Below are positions 24,215 through 29,760 of a stretch of DNA of 29,760 nucleotides, piece by piece. Source of the stretch: a candidate division WOR-3 bacterium (lineage in GTDB: Bacteria; SDB-A); assembly GCA_016926475.1 (NCBI GenBank), contig JAFGON010000074.1, positions 1-29,760 of the forward strand, in the 5' to 3' direction. Within the stretch, counting starts at the first letter, position 1; each line of letters starts with the position of its first letter. Made by a program: the position numbers and the translations under genes. The notes beneath the pieces were generated by a model that ran no database searches, was not told the origin of the DNA, and saw nothing but the letters and a program-made list of their open reading frames with translations.

Positions 24215-24679
24215 CTATTCAGTGAATTTTATCTTATCTCCGAAAACTATGTTGCGCTCTTTAAACCAACCTCTGTTCACCTCGAGGGCGTATTTTGCGT
24301 CAAAGTCTGAAGCAACATTTTCGGTCGAATAAGGTATTAAACTTTCGATTTCCATTATCACCATTGAAGAATCGATAAAAGCTATGTCGAGCTCGATTTT
24401 TGTGTTTTTCATCCAAAAATACAGTTTTGTCGGTCTGTCGAAAACAAACAGCATACCCGCATTCTGTTGAAGGCTGTCCCTGTACATTAAGCCTAAGGAT
24501 CTTTCGTTTTCATCGTCGGCAATTTCGACCGAGAGGGTCTCGTCGCCGACGACAATGAGCGTCTTCTCAAATGAAAGACCGTAGTAATCCGGCTTGAAAT
24601 CTTCATTCTGCAATTCTCTTTCAACCGGGCCTCTGCAGGAGATAATGACAAAACAAAGGATGACAAATCTAATTTTCAT
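24215..24679 (-). CDS. DUF192 family lipoprotein
   Basis: This is a 154-residue protein. The signal MKIRFVILCFVIISC ends in lipobox Cys15. The rest is a DUF192 domain recognised by SVEIADDENERSLGLMYRD, GMLFVFDRPTKLYFWMKNT, LDIAFIDSS and the terminal GWFKERNIVFGD. DUF192 proteins are small exported beta-rich proteins of unestablished function. The gene overlaps the MshEN-like gene by 11 bp, so translation is likely coupled. Confidence 0.87.
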   Translation of the reverse strand: MKIRFVILCFVIISCRGPVERELQNEDFKPDYYGLSFEKTLIVVGDETLSVEIADDENERSLGLMYRDSLQQNAGMLFVFDRPTKLYFWMKNTKIELDIAFIDSSMVIMEIESLIPYSTENVASDFDAKYALEVNRGWFKERNIVFGDKIKFTE

Positions 24680-24878
24680 CTTTCTTTTTACTCTGTATTA
24701 CAAGCGCGTCCAGAAGTATTCCCTCTTCTATCCATCCTTCATCTATGAGTATCTCACCGATTTTCTTATCTTCTCCCTTTTCTTTTTTTTTCTTTTGCGT
24801 CTCAAGGGCATCATTTAAGGTTTTTTCGTCTAAGTGCCCCTGTTCTATTAGAATGGATCCTATCAAAATTCGGCTCAT
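24669..24878 (-). CDS. Stand-alone MshEN/GspE-N-terminal-like protein
   Basis: This 69-residue protein consists almost entirely of two copies of the motif found in the N-terminal domain of type II secretion/pilus ATPases (GspE_N, MshEN). Copy 1 is at residues 5-28 (LIGSILIEQGHLDEKTLNDA, then LETQ) and copy 2 at 40-62 (IGEILIDEGWIEEGILLDAL, then Q62). A lysine-rich linker joins them. In MshE this paired motif binds cyclic di-GMP; the Arg of the first RLG is replaced by Leu here, so ligand binding is uncertain. No ATPase domain is attached. It lies 9 bp after era and overlaps the DUF192 gene. Confidence 0.7.
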   Translation of the reverse strand: MSRILIGSILIEQGHLDEKTLNDALETQKKKKEKGEDKKIGEILIDEGWIEEGILLDALVIQSKKKDEN

Positions 24879-24887
24879 TAAAGCCTC

Positions 24888-25775
24888 CTAATCATTGTAC
24901 CCAAGTTTAGATATTTTTTCAGAATCATCTTTCCAGTTTTTCATCAGTTTGACAGACAAATCCAAAAAAACGCTTTTTCCCAAAAAACTTTCGATCTTTT
25001 CCCTTGAGACGGTGCCGAGTTTTTTTATCATTTTTCCGTTTTCGCCTATTATGATGCCCTTTTGGGATTTTCTTTCTACATAAACAGAAGCTTTTATGTA
25101 ATGTTTTTTTCTTTTGTCTCTTTCCTTGAAATCATCAATCACCACAGAGACCGAATAAGGTATCTCCTTTTCGTATATATCAAAACAAGTCTCTCTTATA
25201 ATTTCAGAGCAATAAAACCTTTCGTTTCTGTCCGTGATATCGTCTTCTTCAAAATATTTAGGACCCTGCGGAAGCAGTTTCACGACTGACTGTATTAGCT
25301 TTTCTGTGTTGTCGCCCTGAAGGGCTGAAATCAAGATTATATCTTCAAAATCCCTTTTTTTTCTCCAGGAATCTATCAGTGGTAAAAGTTTTCTCTTGTC
25401 TTTTATTTTGTCTATTTTGTTTATGCACAAAACCGATGGAGACATCAAACTTTTCGATAGGTCGACGTCTTTATCAATAGGCTCGACAGGTTCTGTGACA
25501 TAGATAGCCACATCGCAGTCTTTTATGGTTTTTTGAATTTGATTTGCCATGTGTTTCTGTAGTTTGTATTTTGGGTCTATAAATCCAGGTGTGTCAATAA
25601 TTACAACCTGATACTGGTTTCCGTTTAAAATCCCGAGAATTCTGTTTCTTGTCATTTGGGGTTTTTTTGAAACTGGTGAAAGTTCAAAATCCAAAATTTT
25701 ATTCAACAATGTTGATTTGCCGGCGTTGGGCAACCCGAATATTCCAGCGTATCCACTTTTAAAAATCTCTTTCAT
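24888..25775 (-). CDS. era: GTPase Era
   Basis: A 295-residue GTPase that binds the 3' end of 16S rRNA in 30S assembly. The G1 motif GLPNAGKS is at residues 14-21, PQMTRNR is switch I with Thr, the G3 motif is DTPGF (about 60), and G4 is NKID (about 119). The C-terminal KH domain contains IIGENGKMIKKLGTVSREKI. Length is normal. It is the first gene of the eleven-gene minus-strand run down to 17778. Era and Der thus share one transcription unit. Confidence 0.95.
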   Translation of the reverse strand: MKEIFKSGYAGIFGLPNAGKSTLLNKILDFELSPVSKKPQMTRNRILGILNGNQYQVVIIDTPGFIDPKYKLQKHMANQIQKTIKDCDVAIYVTEPVEPIDKDVDLSKSLMSPSVLCINKIDKIKDKRKLLPLIDSWRKKRDFEDIILISALQGDNTEKLIQSVVKLLPQGPKYFEEDDITDRNERFYCSEIIRETCFDIYEKEIPYSVSVVIDDFKERDKRKKHYIKASVYVERKSQKGIIIGENGKMIKKLGTVSREKIESFLGKSVFLDLSVKLMKNWKDDSEKISKLGYND

Positions 25776-25841
25776 GACTTCATCTTCTCAATATTCAATC
25801 CCTATTGTCAAGATTTCTGTGAAAACGCTTTTTTTCTTAAT

Positions 25842-25856
25842 GCACAAATTTTGTGC
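25842..25856. promoter_or_regulatory. Perfect palindrome overlapping an extended -10 element
   Basis: GCACAAA and TTTGTGC flank a single T. On the plus strand its right arm runs into TGCTAAAAT (25854-25862), which fits an extended -10 element without a good -35. Transcription from it would give a leader of roughly 105 bases before the FecR/DUF6600 gene. The site lies between divergent genes and is a plausible operator; the binding protein is unknown. Confidence 0.45.
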
Positions 25857-25975
25857 TAAAATATACCCATGAAATCAGCCCAAATGATAAATTCTTCCGT
25901 TTCGACGCAATTTAAAACTTGAGTGAATTTAAGGCATGTATATTGCTTACTTTATTTAAGAATAAAGGAGGCGCT

Positions 25976-27805
25976 ATGAAGAAAATAAATTTCATATTTT
26001 CCCTGTTTTTACCGGCTCTGATTTTTTCAGACCAGCTACCCGCGAGGATGAGCGTGGTCACCGGAGAAGCTATAATCCAGAAATCTTATTCAGAGAGTCC
26101 TGAGTATGGAATAGCAAATTTACCAGTGGAAGCCGGTGATTCAATTTTTGTCAAAAGCGGTTATGTCGAAATTGACATCGAAGACGGATCTACTCTCAGA
26201 ATCGGAGAAAACTCTTCCTGCATCATCATTCATACTGGAAAGAATGAAGCGGATAATTCTGTTTCCACTAGAATTTACGCCAACTTCGGAGAATTTGAGC
26301 TGTTTTCTTCCACAAAAGAAAACACCAAGAGTTACCTCGACCTCGAGACGGATGTCGGGATCGTCACGTCTTTCCCAAAGGGAGTATTTCGCATAAAAGT
26401 AGGTCTGAACGGTGAAATTGAAGCCGAAGTGATAAAAGGGACAGGAGCATACAAGACGAAAAGAGAAGAAAAACTTCTCGAAGCCGGTGATTTTGTCACA
26501 ATAAATTCTTCCGGAATAGGTTCGATAGTGAGAAGACCTGTATCTGAAAATTCAAACATTTCTTCAACTCCCTACAAACCGGCAACGTATGAAAACCAGA
26601 ACTCACCGAGCAGAGCTTATGTTCCAAAGGAAATTGAGAGCAGCGCGAGAACACTCGATGAAAACGGGACATGGATCTACGTGTCTTCTCATGGATATTG
26701 CTGGAGACCTAAAGTGTACGTCACCGATTGGAAGCCCTACTACGACGGTGAATGGGTTTGGACGATAGGTTGGGGGTGGACGTGGGTGTCCTATGAACCT
26801 TGGGGATGGTGGACATACCATTACGGCCACTGGGTCTATTCAAGAAGATGGGGTTGGGTATGGGTTCCCGGTTCAAGCTGGTACTCCGCGAGGGTAGTAT
26901 GGTGGTGGGGACCCGGTTGGATCGCTTGGTATCCCTATCCGTATTACTGGTGGTATCCCTGGTACTATGATAACTGGTGGGTCTGTGTTACCCGGGAATC
27001 CTTTTACAGGCCTCGGTACAGATATCATGACCCCCTGTACGGTTTCGTCGGAGACAAACCTACAAGAACTTACGATCTTGTTGACGTAAATCCCCGGAAC
27101 AGCGATGGACTTATGGTCAGCCAACCTCTTGACCCGGAACTCTCTTTGAGGACACCTGTTGAAGAAGGGGAATTGACCACGAGAAACCCGGAAAATCCTC
27201 TACGGGAAACCCCTGAATTGTCCAGGGGCGACATTCAGCCTGTAAGACCGGAAACCGACACGAGAAGCCCTGTAAATGAAAGGCTTCCTGTGACCGACTC
27301 GAGGACAAACAGCGACTTGACTTCGAGAAACACCGGAAATCTGACTACAAGCAGACCGGTCAACGAGAGAACTCCGACAATAAATTCTGACATGACTCCT
27401 CCCAGACAAGGAAACATAACTTCCCGTAACACATCAAACACCATAACGACGAGTCAACCGACGACAAGGACAAATCCGACGACCGACAACAGACCTGAAA
27501 CGGACAACAGAAACTACACTCCACCCACGAACACCAGACCCCAGACTGACGACGACAACCGCAACTACACTCCTCCCACGAACACTAGACCCCAGACTGA
27601 CGATGACAACAGTAATTACACACCGCCGCAAAACAACAACCAAAATGATAACAGCAATGAAAGGAGAGACAACAACCCTCCTCAAAACACTGACAACCGG
27701 CAACAGAACGACGATGAGAGAAGAAACAATCCTCCTCAAAATCAGAGGCCGCCTCAAAGGGAACAGGAAGAAAGAAGACAAAGTCCAAGAAATAATTCAA
27801 GGTAA
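25976..27805 (+). CDS. Exported FecR-like/DUF6600-type tryptophan-rich protein
   Basis: From ATG 25976 (AGGAGG 5 bp upstream) the protein has 609 residues; the frame extends to 25919 but the signal peptide MKKINFIFSLFLPALIF begins here. Residues about 25-185 match a FecR-type domain (VTGEAIIQKS, LPVEAGDSIFVKSGYVEID, LEAGDFVTINSSG). Residues about 230-340 hold about two dozen tryptophans and many tyrosines in repeating GWxW and GHW units (GWTWVSYEPWGWW, YHYGHWVYSRRWGWVWVPG), as in DUF6600 proteins. The last 220 residues are disordered, rich in Asn, Thr, Pro, Arg and Gln, with 17-residue repeats. The function is unknown; an envelope-associated structural role is likely. A strong terminator follows 18 bp after the stop. 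Confidence 0.78.
   Translation: MKKINFIFSLFLPALIFSDQLPARMSVVTGEAIIQKSYSESPEYGIANLPVEAGDSIFVKSGYVEIDIEDGSTLRIGENSSCIIIHTGKNEADNSVSTRIYANFGEFELFSSTKENTKSYLDLETDVGIVTSFPKGVFRIKVGLNGEIEAEVIKGTGAYKTKREEKLLEAGDFVTINSSGIGSIVRRPVSENSNISSTPYKPATYENQNSPSRAYVPKEIESSARTLDENGTWIYVSSHGYCWRPKVYVTDWKPYYDGEWVWTIGWGWTWVSYEPWGWWTYHYGHWVYSRRWGWVWVPGSSWYSARVVWWWGPGWIAWYPYPYYWWYPWYYDNWWVCVTRESFYRPRYRYHDPLYGFVGDKPTRTYDLVDVNPRNSDGLMVSQPLDPELSLRTPVEEGELTTRNPENPLRETPELSRGDIQPVRPETDTRSPVNERLPVTDSRTNSDLTSRNTGNLTTSRPVNERTPTINSDMTPPRQGNITSRNTSNTITTSQPTTRTNPTTDNRPETDNRNYTPPTNTRPQTDDDNRNYTPPTNTRPQTDDDNSNYTPPQNNNQNDNSNERRDNNPPQNTDNRQQNDDERRNNPPQNQRPPQREQEERRQSPRNNSR
27512..27634 (+). repeat. 51-bp tandem repeat inside the FecR-like gene
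   Basis: Two full in-frame units (27512-27562 and 27563-27613) encode NYTPPTNTRPQTDDDNR, with Ser replacing the final Arg in the second. A third partial unit starts at 27614 (NYTPPQN). Nucleotide identity between the units is high with mainly silent changes. Confidence 0.85.
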
Positions 27806-27822
27806 AAAAGAGCTCAATCGAG

Positions 27823-27851
27823 AAAAACCCCTCCCTCACGGAGGGGTTTTT
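27823..27851 (+). terminator. Intrinsic terminator
   Basis: AAAAACCCCTCC (27823-27834) pairs perfectly with GGAGGGGTTTTT (27840-27851) around the loop CTCAC, giving a GC-rich core and a T-run. It ends the FecR-like transcript 20 bp before the glycosyltransferase gene. Confidence 0.9.
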
Positions 27852-27870
27852 CGTTAAAATATTCCAAATT

Positions 27871-29409
27871 ATGCCAAAGAAACATATAGCAACTATAACT
27901 TTGCTCTGGATGTTGTGGACAGCCGTTTTTTATGGTTTCGTCTTCGACGACATCTACATTTCATGCAGATACGCCGAAAACCTAAGAACAGGAAACGGAA
28001 TGGTCTTCAACCTTGGAGAGAGGGTCGAAGGTTACACGAATTTTCTCTGGACGTTGTTTTGTGTGCCTTTCACTGCTGCTGGTGGCGACCCCGCAGTATA
28101 CTTAAAAATACTTTCAATCGCGTCCGCTCTGGTTCTCGTGTTCGTTTTTTACAGCTCTTTAAGAGAATACTGGGGATCGACGGACAAGGCGTTTATAATG
28201 GCTCTTTTTTTGAGCGCTTCCCCTTATTTCGCGGTTTGGGCTCATCCGGGTATGGAGACCACTTTTTTTTCTTTGGTTGGTTTTTTGTCGGGATATCTGA
28301 TTTTCAGAAAAAAATATTTCTGGGGGTTTTTAGTCTCGTCGACCTCCCCTTTGATCAGACCCGAAGGATACATATTTTTTCTATCCGCGGTTTTGGCTTT
28401 TCTGACAGTTCAGAGGCCTTTTAAAATCACAAAACTTTTAAAATACCTTTTCTTTCCAGTTCTCATTCTTATTTTATACAACACCTGGAGATTTTTATAT
28501 TTTGGGGATCTTTTACCCAACACATATTACGTCAAAATGTCAGGGGGGCTTCTCAGGATAATCCCCGGAGCCGAAATGATAGTAGTAGGTCTTTTACTCG
28601 GAGGTACCGGATACTTCTTGTTCCTGGCTTTTACAAACAGAAACCGGGATTTTTTTACTTTGTATTCAGTAATTGTCTCGTGGTTATTTTTCGCATACAG
28701 TGTCAGTGGAACTCCGGATTTTTTTACCACTTACAGACTGTTCACCCCCTCATTACCTTTTATCCTTTTCGCTTCCGCGCACAAAATTTCTTTGAAAAAT
28801 AAAATTTCAAAGATTTTCCTTTATTCCCTTTTGGCGTTGAATGTCATAACGGTACTTTTAATAGGCTTCTTTTTCAGGGAAATGAAACCATCTCTGGAAA
28901 GAGCACACGGAAGTATAGCCCTGATTCTCAATAAAGAGGCATCTAAAGGAGATGTCGTGGTCTCACAGGAGATGGGTCTTATACCTTATCGAAACCCCGA
29001 CCTCTATTTTTACGACGTCATTGGACTGGTGACAAAAGATGTCTCGATGAAACTATTCCAGGAAGGAGTGAGCCCTTTTACGATGTACCTGCTTTCCAAA
29101 ACTCCAGAAGGCCTTGATAGGGTGCAGAAACTTAGATCCGAAATGAGAGACATGATCTTTGAAATAGAGCCGGATTGGGTCATTACCGTCGCTTACCCTT
29201 CTTGGAGCGAAGGGGGTAAAATATGGGAAGAACCTAATTCGAAATTATCGAAAGATCTTCTCGTATCATATTCTTCTCAAAACGTTTTCTTCTACAACCT
29301 TCTGTTTGATGACAGATTTTGGGAAAGGTATGAACTAGTCAAAGTGTTCCCTTCATACAGAATATACTATGTCCTGCTTTTCCAAAGGAAACCCGAAACT
29401 GTTGACTGA
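27871..29409 (+). CDS. GT-C membrane glycosyltransferase, AftB-like N-terminus
   Basis: This is a 512-residue integral membrane protein with about nine hydrophobic helices and a soluble C-terminal part (about 370-512). The first loop carries Asp26-Asp27 in FDDIYISCRYAENLRTGNGM, followed by FNLGERVEGYTNFLW. This matches the DDxY...GERVEGYTN signature of GT-C enzymes related to the mycobacterial arabinosyltransferase AftB. Such enzymes transfer sugars from polyprenyl-phosphate donors on the outer face of the membrane; donor and acceptor here are unknown. There is no clear Shine-Dalgarno before the ATG. It lies just behind the terminator at 27823-27851, so it must have its own weak promoter or depend on read-through. 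Confidence 0.8.
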   Translation: MPKKHIATITLLWMLWTAVFYGFVFDDIYISCRYAENLRTGNGMVFNLGERVEGYTNFLWTLFCVPFTAAGGDPAVYLKILSIASALVLVFVFYSSLREYWGSTDKAFIMALFLSASPYFAVWAHPGMETTFFSLVGFLSGYLIFRKKYFWGFLVSSTSPLIRPEGYIFFLSAVLAFLTVQRPFKITKLLKYLFFPVLILILYNTWRFLYFGDLLPNTYYVKMSGGLLRIIPGAEMIVVGLLLGGTGYFLFLAFTNRNRDFFTLYSVIVSWLFFAYSVSGTPDFFTTYRLFTPSLPFILFASAHKISLKNKISKIFLYSLLALNVITVLLIGFFFREMKPSLERAHGSIALILNKEASKGDVVVSQEMGLIPYRNPDLYFYDVIGLVTKDVSMKLFQEGVSPFTMYLLSKTPEGLDRVQKLRSEMRDMIFEIEPDWVITVAYPSWSEGGKIWEEPNSKLSKDLLVSYSSQNVFFYNLLFDDRFWERYELVKVFPSYRIYYVLLFQRKPETVD

Positions 29410-29415
29410 AAGTAT

Positions 29416-29444
29416 TTGACAGAGGGTTAAAGAGATTATATAAA
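29416..29444 (+). promoter_or_regulatory. Promoter of the tRNA-Ser pair
   Basis: TTGACA at 29416-29421, 17 bp, TATAAA at 29439-29444. The predicted start is near 29451, about 8 bases before tRNA-Ser(TGA), typical of a stable-RNA operon. Confidence 0.75.
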
Positions 29445-29458
29445 AGTGGACAAGCTTT

Positions 29459-29541
29459 GGAGAGCTAGTCTAATGGTAAGGCACCGGACTTGAAATCCGG
29501 CGGAGGGAGACCTCTTGGGGGTTCGAGTCCCCCGCTCTCCG
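29459..29541 (+). tRNA. tRNA-Ser (anticodon TGA)
   Basis: The acceptor stem is GGAGAGC/GCTCTCC. The anticodon stem CCGGA/TCCGG encloses CTTGAAA (anticodon TGA). A long variable arm (CGGAGGGAGACCTCTTG), typical of serine tRNAs, and a T arm GGGGG-TTCGAGT-CCCCC are present. The discriminator is G and CCA is not encoded. The length is 83 nt. Confidence 0.94.
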
Positions 29542-29555
29542 TGGACTGTTTTTTA

Positions 29556-29643
29556 GGAGAGGTGGCCGAGCGGCTGAAGGCACAGGTTTGCTAAACCTGC
29601 GTAGGAGAATATCCTACCGAGGGTTCGAATCCCTCCCTCTCCG
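29556..29643 (+). tRNA. tRNA-Ser (anticodon GCT)
   Basis: The acceptor stem is GGAGAGG/CCTCTCC. The anticodon stem CAGGT/ACCTG encloses TTGCTAA (anticodon GCT). A long variable arm (CGTAGGAGAATATCCTACC) and a T arm GAGGG-TTCGAAT-CCCTC follow. It lies 14 bp after tRNA-Ser(TGA), so both are co-transcribed. The last 15 bases are repeated 110 bp downstream. Confidence 0.95.
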
Positions 29644-29650
29644 AAAATAA
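29629..29650 (+). repeat. Direct repeat copy 1: 3' end of tRNA-Ser(GCT) plus flank
   Basis: These 22 bases (the last 15 of the tRNA, starting in the T loop, then GAAAATAA-type flank) recur without mismatch at 29739-29760. Confidence 0.9.
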
Positions 29651-29669
29651 ATTCCACAAATTTATTTTT
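29644..29669 (+). terminator. AT-only hairpin after the tRNA pair, possible terminator
   Basis: AAAATAAATT (29644-29653) pairs perfectly with AATTTATTTT (29659-29668) around CCACA, followed by one more T. The stem has no GC pairs, so termination strength is doubtful; it may serve as a 3' processing or end signal for the tRNA transcript. Confidence 0.35.
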
Positions 29670-29692
29670 GGTAGTTCGCAGCTGTGCTGTGA

Positions 29693-29747
29693 GCTTATGA
29701 AGTAAGCGGGAGGGAATGGTTTACCGAAGGTGAAGCACATCCCTCCC
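29693..29747 (+). other. Structured segment between the two tRNA-end repeats
   Basis: Adjacent hairpins are visible: GCTTA-TGAAG-TAAGC (29693-29707), then GGGAGGGA (29708-29715) pairing with TCCCTCCC (29740-29747). The second encloses an inner stem TTTACC-GAA-GGTGAA (29720-29734). The outer right arm is the duplicated tRNA 3' end. No open reading frame is seen. It looks like a folded RNA or repeat unit rather than a gene. Confidence 0.55.
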
Positions 29748-29760
29748 TCTCCGAAAATAA
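29739..29760 (+). repeat. Direct repeat copy 2: duplicated tRNA-Ser 3' end at the window edge
   Basis: This is identical to 29629-29650 over 22 bases and cut by the end of the window, so the true repeat may be longer or continue as an array with a 110-bp period. Confidence 0.9.

Noticed and set aside
25776-25811. TTGACA on the minus strand (25811-25806) as the era promoter
   Set aside because: No acceptable -10 box lies 15-19 bp downstream, so I do not call a promoter, although one for the era operon must exist in this spacer.
25869-25922. A 17-codon leader-peptide-like frame before the FecR-like gene
   Set aside because: No ribosome-binding site and no attenuator-like structure after it.
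25919-25975. Upstream extension of the FecR-like gene
   Set aside because: It would place 19 residues before the signal peptide and cover the AGGAGG site of ATG 25976.
27512-27634. Possible CRISPR-like repeats
   Set aside because: The units are contiguous with no spacers, in frame within a coding sequence.
27434-27781. A 115-codon minus-strand frame rich in Val, Leu and Ser
   Set aside because: It is the antisense of the Asn/Thr/Pro-rich repeat tail, whose composition automatically yields a hydrophobic reverse frame.

Overview
The window looks like a chromosomal segment of an uncultured, didermic (outer-membrane-bearing) bacterium. Three large secreted proteins end in FlgD-like / type IX-secretion-like C-terminal sorting modules (1362-3305, 9343-10545, 10561-12498). 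Two of them are built from lamin-tail domains. There are several lipoproteins and a predicted outer-membrane barrel. This mix fits the FCB group or a neighbouring candidate phylum (for example WOR-3/Stahlbacteria, TA06, Cloacimonadota); that placement is inference from architecture only. No phage, transposase or CRISPR locus is visible.

Layout. (1) 1-6612, minus strand: a compact run of seven genes, probably read from one good promoter at 6692-6720. In transcription order they are a membrane/coiled-coil protein, a ferritin-like (DPSL-like) protein, a geranylgeranyl-reductase-type FAD enzyme, an overlapping P-loop protein with a dethiobiotin-synthetase/DUF1611-like Walker A, a secreted repeat protein, an extended SDR epimerase, and a membrane protein that runs off the left edge. 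(2) 6754-9339, plus strand: a copper-resistance operon (csoR-copA) whose promoter, palindromic operator and ribosome-binding site are stacked within about 50 bp. It ends in a hairpin shared with the convergent neighbour. (3) 9343-12550, minus strand: two paralogous secreted lamin-tail proteins with their own promoter, followed upstream by a VOC-fold protein. (4) 13060-17663, plus strand: a three-gene overlapping set of a Nudix ADP-ribose pyrophosphatase type enzyme, a helix-hairpin-helix protein with a barrel-like body, and PriA helicase. (5) 17667-25775, minus strand: tRNA-Pro(GGG), then a tightly packed housekeeping operon read from era. Its order is era, a stand-alone MshEN-like protein, a DUF192 lipoprotein, a lipoprotein, a cupin, an SLH-like lipoprotein, DUF512, der, plsY, gpsA, a MerR-type regulator. 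(6) 25842-27851, plus strand: a FecR/DUF6600-type tryptophan-rich protein with a perfect 15-bp palindrome in front and a strong intrinsic terminator behind. (7) 27871-29760, plus strand: a GT-C membrane glycosyltransferase, a strong tRNA promoter, tRNA-Ser(TGA), tRNA-Ser(GCT), and a structured tail in which the 3' end of tRNA-Ser(GCT) is duplicated 110 bp downstream.

How it fits together. Regions 4 and 5 are core information and membrane-lipid functions: restart of replication, ribosome-assembly GTPases, phosphatidic acid synthesis. Region 2 handles copper. Regions 1, 3 and 6 mostly build or decorate the cell envelope. The most unusual items are the tRNA-linked repeat at the right edge, the helix-hairpin-helix/barrel protein, the stand-alone MshEN-like protein, the W-rich FecR protein and the unassigned P-loop/GGR gene pair. 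No region clearly forms a self-contained new system such as a defence island.
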